Shown here: positions 13,301 through 25,300 of the stretch, piece after piece
How positions within the stretch are numbered: position 1 is the stretch's first letter
Layout: each line of letters starts with the position of its first letter
Translations under genes and position numbers: made by a program
Assembly: GCA_020650975.1 (NCBI GenBank)
Contig: JAIPMN010001155.1
Location: forward strand, 3,170-39,441
Direction of reading: 5' to 3'
DNA: 36,272 nt
Source: Apostichopus californicus
Lineage: Eukaryota > Echinodermata > Holothuroidea > Aspidochirotida > Stichopodidae
The notes under the pieces: generated by a model
Databases searched by the model: none
What the model saw: only the letters and a program-made list of their open reading frames with translations
What the model was told of the DNA's origin: nothing

Positions 13301-16300
13301 CTAATAGCGGGACTCAAGGAGGCTCTACCTCCAGGCTCTTATGATGAGGAGGAGGAGATGGAGGAGGAGGATAAACGGAGGGAAATGGAAATAGATGAAC
13401 AGGAACTGAGAGATTGGACAGAAGAAGAGGACTGGAAGGACGATAAAGAAAAACTTGCGTTGGATAAGACAAAGGATGATTCTAAGCTGAAGAGGGTGGC
13501 AGCATTTAAGATTAAATCCAACAGCACAGACACTGGTGATGTTCCTATGTCAAGCCCTACAATGCAGGTATGTATGATATATATAAATATCTATATATAT
13601 ATATATATTTTTTCTTTTCCTCTTCAGATTTTTCAGATCTAAATGAAAGTATATTGCCTGTAAATTTATACTTAATTTGAACAAAAAGAGATGCAAGAGA
13701 AGTATACAAATGCTTTTATTGTTACAATCCACACAAGGCTACTTGTTTACAAGTTACTTGATTTTATGGGTTAGCTTTGTATTGACCAACAACTTTATAA
13801 CAATTTTTACTGCAAATACTACCCTTGCCAAATATTATCTGACATATAATAATTTGTTCATCGAAACTAAATCTGTAGCAAGTCATTGTTTTCCTTTTCT
13901 TGTTTAGCTCAGGAGGCGTGTTAGAAATTTATGACAGCGATGAATATTCATATCCACGTAGCAACGCAGATTGTCCTGATTTTGTCTGCCTGTCTGTAAT
14001 CTATGAAAAATTATTTTAATGCTAGATTTAATGTCTTTTTTTTTTTTTGTTGACGATAGTGTCCTCTTCTTCGTCTGGTGCTTGAGTCCTGACATACTTG
14101 GGTTGTGGACTTTTAAAAAGACAATTTGGTTTCTCTGTTTGTCATTAAGGTATATCTGTTTTCTACTTTGAAAGCGTACACCACACTCCCAATCTCATAT
14201 CTGTGTTTCTTTCAGCGTGCACTATTTAACTTATCCAAAGAGTCTATTCCTGACAGCGATATTGAGGTGTCTCCCCTGATGGGTCCAAGCGGCTCCCTCA
14301 TCGGTTCCCCGCCTGAGTCACCGTCGGGACGCAGGAAGTCCCAGAGTCACTTCCAGAAGGCCAAGCACCGGTTCAGGAAACACTTTAGGAGAAAGACTGC
14401 CGAGATCGCCGAACAGCCGAACGAAGTGTCTGAACAGACGTTAGTCGACGGCACATCTGCGTCTAAAATAAAGAGGAGGCCCTCCGGAGATACGGCCGGG
14501 CCTAAGAAGAGTAACATGAATATTCACGGCATGTCCCAGTGGAAATATCCAACCAATCAACTCATCTCAGATGCCCTCGAATTGGGAAAGATGAACAACT
14601 TTTTGCTGACAAAGGTAAAAATATTTCTGCTCTAGGTTTTAGTCGTTGATATTCAAAAAAGTGTTATAAACCCAAAGCAAATGTAACATGATTTTTTATC
14701 AATTTTTACAATAAAAATTGACAAAAAATGCTATATAAACGTAGATCGTTTTTTTTTTTTTTAACCAGAGTAGTCGAGATAGATTTGAAATATTGATAAA
14801 TTGAACGTTCAATCGTCCAAGTTGCTTTTAACATATTATTAATACTAATGTTGTCAAGATGTATTAAAATTTATTTCCTTTTTTCTTTGCTGTACAGATA
14901 AACGATATGAAATCAACAAAAAGCTCGGGTGGATCAGCAGATCAAGTCTTCAAGGAGTCCCTGAAGGAATTCCGTAGCAATCTCATGAACACCTGTTCAG
15001 TTGCAATGCAGGTGATGAAGAAATCATTTCATTTATAGCAGACATCCCTAGCAAAGAGTTTTGCAAGATGTTTTGTGATCTTAAAGGCAACGAATGAATC
15101 ATATTTACAGCTTGTGCATTGGTCTTTTGCTACAATCAAATTTTCCTCGGGTTATCATTTTTGTTTGTTCATAAAGTAGTCAATAAATATAATAGCGTCT
15201 ATAACATTGGGATAGTTTGTTTCCTCTATATTTCGTATTTATTTTTTTAATAATTTTTTTTGTTCATTTAATTATTTTTGATATCACAGAATGAAGGATC
15301 ACTCAATCTGAAATATAAAGACCTCGTCTCAAATTTTTGAATTTTCCTTGGGTTATCATTTTTGTTTGTTCATAAAGTAGTCAATAAATATAATAGCGTC
15401 TATAACATTGCGATAGTTTATTTATTTTAATAATTTGTTTGTTCATTTATTATTTTCGATATCACAGAATGAAGGATCACTCAATCTGAAATATAAAGAC
15501 CTCGTCTCAAATTTTGAAAAAGTTTTGGAGAGCAAAGCCAGGAAACAGTCTGGAAACTCCCAGTTTCCCGTCACGTTAGGTATCAACGCATTCCAGGGAT
15601 TCCTGAATGAGTACATGCAAGTTCATAAACCTTCAAACAACTCCCACAAGAAGGTAAGGAACCTCATCTCGTCAGGCTTAAAAGTCAGGCTATTTAGAGC
15701 CTTTCCAGATTTGAGGCTCATCGAAAATAGAATCTCTCTCCTGGTGAAAGGACGGTTTCCTTTTGCAGATTTGGGCCGAGTCTTATTAGCGTCTGTAGAA
15801 TTTCGGCAAGTTGCATTCCCGTTGCAGTGTAGCTGTGTGTCTCTATGCACCTTCTCCCTCCCCCTCCCCCTCTCTCGCCCCTCCCTCCCCCATCCATCGC
15901 TAACTATGCCAATTATTTCCCTTGTGTCCTGTCCTGCAACAGATATATCTTCCATTTTGTTTACAAGTTCCGTCTAGTCTAATTATTTAATTAACTATAT
16001 AACTAATAACTAATATAACTATATAACTAATATTACTAATTATTTAATTAACTATATAAACATATTTCCTGAACAGAAAGGAGAACAAAGAAAGAAGAAG
16101 AAAGACAAAGAGGACATCTTTGTTTACTGCGGACACGAGTACATCACATCTCAGTTTAACATACCAACCGCCTGCGAATACTGCCATAACTTCCTGTGGC
16201 TAATGGAGAAGGGCTATGTTTGCCAAGGTGAGGAGGGTCAAATAAAAAAAATGTTATTTGTTATTTAAGTTTTTTTTTTTTTTTGCTTTCTCGTTATCCA

Positions 16301-19300
16301 AATTAATTGTCACTGTAGATTGGGTCCTGCAAACTTCTTTGAGAATAAATAAAGATAACTTTTTTTTGGTAGGGGTGGGTCTCTTCAAGAATGGTTAAAC
16401 CACCTTCTATTGACCCCCCCCCGGGATTACCTTAGCAACCCGTGAGGGTGGGTATGCCATAGCAACCCCTGAGGGTGGGTATGCCTTAGCAACCCCTTCA
16501 GGAGGGTGGTTATGTAACAATTTTGGCAATGACCTGCTGCAGATAGTTGTTGGCTGATAGTCAACTTTTCATATTGAAAGCTTTAGCTTGTGGCATTATG
16601 TAAACTGTAAATTGCCAATATCTCTTCCTCTTTTGCCACCCCCCCCCCCTCCTCCCTCGACATAACTTTCTTTCTCCTTTTAAACCCATAGTATGCAAGT
16701 TTACAGCTCATAAAAAGTGTTGCACCAAAGCCACGGAACACTGCAAAGGAAACCTTCCGGAGAAGGTGAAAGGTCGCGTGATCGGTTCTAACCTGAACAG
16801 CCTGATCCATGGAGAGATATTCGTTCCACCGGTAGTGGAGCGATGTATCACCTGCGTGGAATTAAACGGAATCTACACGGTGGGAATCTACAGAAGGGCA
16901 GGATCAGAGGTTAAAGTCAAGGAACTCAAACATAAGATTAATACAGAGGAGAGTAAGTGCTGTCATGCTCAATTCTCCTTGAACTCCAGGAAGGGCGACG
17001 GGGGGGTTACAAAATATGGTAGGAACTGGCATGAGCTTTTTCCGCGAATTCGCGGAATATCCGTGATTTCTTTTCTACCTCGGGGACAAAAACTATTATC
17101 CTAACACACTGTAGCATATGGAACCTGGAGCCTATACTGCAATTTTGCAAAATTCTGTGATTTTTGTTTTACCCCAGGCTCATCCCTGTAGGAAGGGGCA
17201 ATAATTTCGGTCACATTTTTGGAATGCAGTTTTGTTTCTTTCTTTTTTTTTGTTTCTCATGAAATAGTGGACAATATTAATAAGTTTATGTGTATAAAAA
17301 CCTGCCAAACATCTTGGTAATGGTGAAGCAATTTTTTTTGTTTAATATGTAATAACAGATAAATCAATGGGTGCATTAACTTAAACTATCTCACCATTTC
17401 CCAAACTGTTCATTCCTCGCAAGGATGTATCTGGTGCAAGCTCTTTGGGTGATATTACATATGTTTTTTTCAAATATTGGGTCTTTCAGATACTGTAAGG
17501 ATTTTTCTGTCTCACTCCTTGCCTTTATACCTCTACCCTTTTAAAAAAAAAAACAGCATTTCCTTCTACCGATAGCACGGTTGTGTAAATTTAATGCAAT
17601 CCTTCCTCTCATGCTCCATTTTCTGGGAAAAATTGAGTAAAAAAAAATGTCCTTTTTGTTTTTTAAATCATAGATCTAGATAACATCGATCTGAACAGTT
17701 ACAATGTTCTTTGTGTGGCGCAAGTACTGAAATGCTTCTTCAGGGAACTGCCGGAGCCGTTGCTGACCTTTGACCTCTACGAAGAGTTCCTCCGCACCAC
17801 CGAGATACAGGGATACAGAGCTAGACTGCAGTCGTTGCAAGATACGCTTCATAAACTACCTTCCATCAACCACGACGTGTTTGAACGATTGATCTTCCAT
17901 CTGGCTAGGTAAAGGACTTGAACAAGCAGCTGATTTTGTCTCAGAGGAATTCTTCCTCCCCCTCTTCCATTCGTCCTCCCTCTCCTAATCCCCCTCCCCC
18001 TAATCTTCCCCTCTCCTCAATCTCTCCCCCACCTCTCATGCTATAATTCCTGCATGATGCTCACAGTAGGTGACCAAGCTAGAATCACCATTTTCCCCCG
18101 ATTTCCCCAAACTTGCCTCGTTGTCTTTCTTATATGGAAGATTGTCTAGTTTCCTTTTGTTTTGTAACAAATACGATATAAAACTTTGGAAATGTGTTGT
18201 AAGAATTTGAGGAATTGTCATGAAGTACTGCAATGAGAAAGAAATAGTTTTGTGTGTTTCTATTTTACTCACTTTTATTTACTTATAATTTAAACATGAT
18301 TTACACTTTTCCATCACGTTTTGATCGGTTGTTGTGTTTTTTCAACAGGATCGCATGTCATGAGGACACCAACAAGATGTCTCCTAATGCCCTGGCCATT
18401 GTCTTCTCTCCCTGTGTCCTGAAGAGTAAAGTCCAAATGTCACCCTGGGAATCACTACAGGACGTCTCGAAACAAGCCGAGTAAGTGACAAATCCTCAAT
18501 GCTATAAACAAGAACAGACTTGGCAGTAAATATAAATGACCCGTGCTGTGACAGCGACTCACGACCCGTGCTGTGACTCATGACTTATGCTGTGACACCC
18601 ACTCACGACCCGTGCTGTGACCGAGACTCATGACCCGTGCTGTGACACCGACTCACAACCCGTGCTGTGACAGCGACTCACGACCCACGACCCAAGCTGT
18701 GAGAATGACTCACGACCCGTGCTGTGACAGTGACTTACCACCCAATGCTGTGACAGCAACTCACGACCCATGCTGTGACAGCATCTCACGACCCACACTG
18801 TGAGACCGACTCACGACCCGTGCTGTGACACCGACTCACGACCCGTGTTGGGACAGCAACTCACGACCGGTGCTGTAACACCAACTCATGACCCTGTGCT
18901 GTGACACTGACTATGACAAAAGGCAACAGCACACCCCCATCAGATCAAAGAAATGTCGGGAGGATTGTAGCTCTCTAGGAACATAGATTTAGTTGAATTG
19001 TGAATATTTTTCATCCGTAGCTTGATGTTCAGGGTATGTTGATCTTTCAGTCCATGAAATAAGAGTCAATAGATTTGCTCTAAGGTTGATAATATTGTTG
19101 AAATCAAATGATGAGACTAAATGGGAAGGCCTTGTTATGTGCTGCCAGATTGAAGCTGACAACAAACCCTCCATCTTCTGTCTTATACAGTATGCTTACA
19201 TTTTGTGAATTAATTTTTTAAATGTTGGTACAAGTCCACAGTGAGGCGCGGTTCGTGTCAACCAGTGGCATACAGGTGCTACAGACCCACAGGGATGTTG

Positions 19301-22300
19301 TTTGTTGTCACCTCCAAGTTTGCCATTTACAAAGAACAATATGGTAGTACTCGCTACTTACTGAATACAGCATTTGGCCAGGCTTAGATGTCTTCATTTA
19401 TTGTAAGGTTTGACAATTATAATAAGCTTAAAAATATTGGCCAGAGGACCCCAGAGAGTCTTTAAGCTCAAACAAAGTTAGTCGAGACATGTTTTTTGTA
19501 CTGTTAACGTTAGTCTATTCTGACTGCCTGTCCCTGACTTCCTTTCTCCCCTCGTCTGTTTGTAGATGTCTGGAGTTGATAATCCGGGAGAAGATGAAGA
19601 AACTACAGACGATGTTGAGAGACATCACCACTCTAGAGAGAGCATCCACGACAGCTTCACTCAAACTGTCTGAAGCTCGCAAATCTAGGGTAAGTTCGAT
19701 AAATCAACTTCAAAATTTTACTTTCTCTGCATTTTATTGCCTTAATCAAAGTTGTTTCCAATTCTAAAAAGAACACAAGTTTTATCTACTCCTCCCCCCC
19801 CCCCCATACATGGAGCATTTCTGGACAAACAAGTGATTAAATCAAATTAAATCAAATATTGAAAATTCTCTGCCACTCACATATGATGCAGTGTCTTGCT
19901 ATATACAGTGTAAACCTTATTCCCAATTCCACCATTCTGTTTGCCATTTTGGTGGGCTATTAAAAGTACTAAATAGATTGTTTTCAGGTTTCCTGGTCCT
20001 TCCAAAACATTCATTTATGGTTACACTATAATGATAAAAATCAACACAACACATAGCTTTACGGAACTGTGATATAACTATTGTTATACTCAATTCACCT
20101 TTATGCAATAAATTTAAACTGAGATAATACTAAAGAAATGATTTCTGCAGTGTTTTAATATTCCTTCTTTTCTTTCCTTTTTTGTCTATTATATTAAGTC
20201 TTGTTTGTTACTTTATCAGCGTAAGTGATGAAATAATCGAAAGTACTTCTCTTATTGTACACTGTTTATCTGGACGATCGGTTTAGTTTGTTCTGCTTGA
20301 CTAAAACTGCTTCCTGTAGGAATATAAACAAGATGGCTATCCATGCCGATCTCATCTCTTCTATGAATGGGTCGATATTGACCTTTGACCCTTAACAGCT
20401 ACAATATGTACTAATTTTAAATTTTTCCCATTATTCTGTACTTATCTTGTGGTTTAATAACATTTTTCCAACACACTGACAAGCAGAAAATTTAAAAAAA
20501 CAGTTTTTGGGTATTTGACCTTTGACCAATGATGTCACCAATCACACAGACACGAGTTGACAGTTTACACCTAAATCTGTCTTATTTTAAAATTAAAATA
20601 AAAAAATTTATAAATAAAAAAAAAAAAAAAAAATCTGTCTCATCATTCTCTACATATGGTGTTGCTTAATGTCTTTTAACAATATGTTGGGCAAGCCGGA
20701 AATGCTCACACACACTCCCACTCACTCAATCACTCACTCACATTTCTGATTGGAGGTGAAGTACAATATCTCATCTCCCTAAATATATTACATGTAGGGG
20801 AAGATGAGATTACAAAATACACAGAAATATTAAACTCTGGGAAATGACCTCTTTCTGAAAATGAGTTCCAGAATGTTTATAAATTGAAAGTTCTGTTTGG
20901 TTTTACTTGATCAATGCAAGAAGGAAATAAATAAAGAACAGAAGAAACATAGGACTGTGGATATGGGAGAGTAATAATTAATGACTGGTTAAGCCATAAA
21001 ATCACTTTCAACAAGCAATTATAGTATATATATACTCTTCTTATTAATTAATCATCACAACTTTTGATTATAAAACTAGATCATCACCTTTTAGTTTCGT
21101 ACTGGGTAAAACCCTCTTCTTTTGTTGCCAAAAGCTGTCACAAGTGCCTGGATGTGTGTGCTACTATCAATGGACTCGTCAGTGTGTGCATGTAGATTGA
21201 AAAGGTGTAAAGTTTAAGGTTTTATAATTTTGTCAGGTTTAGGGAAGGGATGGTCCGAGGAAGCATCCAATGGCAAATAAGATATTAATTATCAAGAAGA
21301 TGATCATTATCAGGAATATGCTCACTGTACCACATGATATGTTTGTGTTAACACAATTATTATTTTTTTTTTTATTATTTTTTTTTTATGATTATTATGA
21401 TTATTATTTTTTTTTATTCCATCAACACTCACTGTACCACATGATATGTTTGTGTTAACACAATTATTATTATTATGTTTTTTTTATTATTTTTTTTTTA
21501 TGATTATTATGATTATTATATTTTTTGATTCCATCAACACTCACTGTACCACATGATATGTTTGTGTTAACACAATTATTATTATTTTTTTTTTTATATT
21601 ATTTTTTTATTCCATCAAGAGTCCAAACAATGTCCAATTCATAATAACATATACATTATGATCATTAGTCAATATTATCAACAACAACAAATAAATCATT
21701 AAACTTCAAATAAAGATTTCCAGGTATGCCATCTGATATTATTAACACAATTATAATACAAGGTCTCTCTGTAATTATTTATCCAAGCAACAGCAAAAAA
21801 GTTGGGGTCTTCCACGTTTTTTATCTTCAACACATGAGTTCATTGTATGATTGTGTAACTATAACACGCGTTAATGTAGTTAATATTATCAACTCAAAAA
21901 TGTAGTTGATCATGTTTTAGTCTAGACTCAGTAGGACATTTTATTTTAAGATCTTACCTTCTGGTGAGGTTTATTTGTGACTGTAATCTGTACATGCGGT
22001 TATTATTTCAAGTTAAAAGTTTGGTTTTTACTAATAATGATTCATCTAGTCTCAGAACATATTATCTTAGATGTCTGATCTCATTGTAGGGACAGCATTA
22101 TATGTGTCGCTACAGCGATCTCATCTCTTCATATAGTTATTGTCCGACCAAAAGTGGGGTCTATTTGCGATTTCAAGTTTAAAGTCTCAGAAACTGATAA
22201 AACAGTGGTTGGTTTAGAGCCATAATTGTTTTTGTCAACAAGATTGTTTGTGTCAGTGCAAGCATGCAGCATGCTCATGTAATTATATTATTCAGACAAA

Positions 22301-25300
22301 AGTTTTTGCTATGAAATTTTGTACTAAATTTCCCAAAATATGTGATTGACGGCCACCAAGTTTGTTATGCGAGAGGATTATATGTTTTGCATTAATCTGA
22401 GCCGTCTGTCAGCAAAAGTATTCAAACTGGTCGTGTACTTATTATCCAATCCAAATTTACACTTGATAATAATCTTTCTTCTCATACTCAAAACGTATTT
22501 ATGAGAGATTTACTCAAGAGTTCATCGAACAGCAAGGTAATAAGTGTCACACTGGTATTGGCTGTTCGTATAATCCTTTCATGGCCAATTTTAGGATTTA
22601 AGGCTTACATTTTGTAATCCCTGTTTGTTTGTGGTCACACCTGAGACTTTGAAACCCAATGCTATTTCCGAAACATGGTCTTTGAAGCCTTTATGGAAGT
22701 GTCCGATACCAACATCCTAATCTTAAAGGCATCGTCCCTCTTGTAGTCTCAGATTACGATCTGTTTCCTTGTAATTTGATATCTCTTCCCCTTCATGTCA
22801 CAAAAACCTGAGTTCTTATAAACCCAATGCACTAGTTCCCACCTACCAGATGACTTAGAAAGCCCTCTCAGGGAGTCTTTGAAGTGCTTTGCTCATCAAT
22901 TGAAATAATTTTTGGAGTCACAAATTTCCCATTTTTTTTATTTTTTATTTTTCTCTCTTTCTGTGCTTACATGGATATGGTTTGTTTTGCATCCTTGCAG
23001 CTGTTTGAGGTACGTTCTTCATTCTCTTCACTAGCATCTTATACACCCTTTCTTACTGTATTGTTCATCCCAACAATATATAATATCACCGGTTGTTTGT
23101 CATAATTGGCAGATTTTCTTTGTTCTCCCTTCTTTCTCTTGCCCCTCTCTGTACTGAAGAATTATTTGCCATTGCTGGTAGGAATTAAGAATTTTATGTA
23201 TAAAACTCATTTTGCATTATTCTGTTGGTTCCATACATCAAGAATATTTTTAAATCAAAGTTAGAAAATATCTGTGCAATATTTGCTAATAAAATTAGTT
23301 TTGTAATTCTTTTTTTTTTTTTTTTTTAGTCAAGTAGAAAATATCTGTTTTATTATTTATGAATAAACTTAGTTTTGTGAAGTTGGTTGTGAGAAAGAAA
23401 CATTTGGAAATGTACAATTGATGCAGTAGTATCATGCATGAGTCTTTGTCTCTGAGTGTGATGGGGAGAGAGAGGGGGAGGTGGAGGGAGAAGGAGGTGG
23501 AGATATAAGCTGCCTGTAGAACATATCATAAAATTATAAAAACATACACAATTTGCCCTATTGCATCCAAAACAGTATCTAAAACACTTCAACAAAGTTT
23601 TTATGTGTCAAATATCAAGAATGACCAACTAATGTGACTTTAACTGACATTTGGTAGGACTTAAGTGAGATGGGGGTGCATGCTGTTGGGTGGAGGTGAG
23701 GTGCAGGATGGGGGTCAGTTACAGTAGATCAAAAGTGCATCCAAAATCATCAATATCAGACCTAAAAATTAGTTAGAAGCTTCCAAATTGGAACCCTATT
23801 CTAGCTTTGTTCTCTCTATGTTTGGTTCAGTTCTTGCTGAGCTGTTTCATCAACATTCTAAAAATTACATTTTTAAGAAATTCTGGTCAGGAAACTTCTT
23901 TGGTATGACTCTGCTAAAAAAAAATTTAAAAAATATATAAAAAAATATATAAAAAAAGAAAGAAGAAAAATAGATATAGTGATGTCCTTAAAAAATCTGT
24001 AACGTTTGTGTTTTGGGCCGGGCTGAATCATGATACAATGAGAATGAGACGAAATTCATCAAAATATATGCTGACTCTCAAGTAGATGCCCAATTATTTG
24101 CAAGTGATGTTATAATAATAACATGAGTAATAACATGAGTAAAAACAATATTTGCAAGTGATGCTATAATAATAACATGAGTAATAACATTATTTGCATT
24201 ATTTTGTAGTCAACCAAGTTTTTAGTTTTGTCACTTTTTTGTCACCGTAGATTCATGAAAAATAGATGCACAATTTATATTTTCATTTCGGGGGAGGGGA
24301 TGGGAGGTGGGAGGTGGGGGAAGGGGAGGTGGGAGGGGAGGGGGAGGGCTGGTATTGTTATCACTTATTCTTCTTTTTAGCACCATCATAAAAATGCATG
24401 GAGTAGAGAAGCTAGTAATAAAAGCAATGGCTGTAATGAATCACAAATGATATATATATAGTTCCCAGATTGATTAGTAATATAAGCGTCTGTTTATAAA
24501 CCGAGATCACTGAGCAAAGCAGTCTGAAACAACACGCTTAGAACCTTGGTTCATAGGTTGTACACAATTTTCACTGTAAAACTCACAATATTGAGTAATA
24601 CCCCCACTTTTCCCTCCCTCCCTCCCTTTTTGCAGGTTTAGATTACCTCTATTTCATGTCAAAATAATAAATTCTCTTACTTATTAAATTGCAACACATT
24701 TTAGACAGACCTGTACATATATTATAAATAACGTACATCTGTTGCTACGTTCTCTGATACATTCATTTATAGAATACATCAGCTGTTTTTTTGGTTACAT
24801 CTCTATGTTCCGACGTTTCTATGTTCCGACGTCTCTATGTTCCGACAATTTTTTTGGACTCATAATTTGTTTTGACCAACATATTTTCGGACCCAATTTT
24901 TTCAGACCAACATTTTGGGGATTAAAATTTTTTGGGACCAAAATTTGTTCGGACCATAATTTTTTTGGTCCGAAAAAATTTGGGTCCAAAAAAATTGGGT
25001 CACACAACTAGTTTTCTTGGTACAAAGAAATTTTTGGATAAAAAAAATTGCTCCATATTTGTTCATTTTGTAGGAACATAGGATGTCACCATTTTTTATT
25101 CTCTCTCTCTTATCTGTCTTTTGCTCCCATCATATAAACTATAAGAAACTCCGCTGATTATGCCAACCCATCGCGTTGGGAAGTGAACTTGTTGTTGCAA
25201 AGAGTAGTATTTGCAAAGTGCATGTAAAATTTACAGACAATTTCTGGACAGAACAATGGAGATTGTGTGTATTAACAAGAGAAAATATTTTATAAAAATT

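Noticed and set aside
15623-15955. 110-codon minus-strand frame
   Set aside because: Partly the shadow of the Myo9 exon ending at 15653 and a CT-rich intron; no independent support.
16953-17104. Continuation of the RhoGAP frame past 16952
   Set aside because: It crosses a strong AGA|GTAAGT donor and runs into a transposon; the spliced version restores the conserved RhoGAP sequence.
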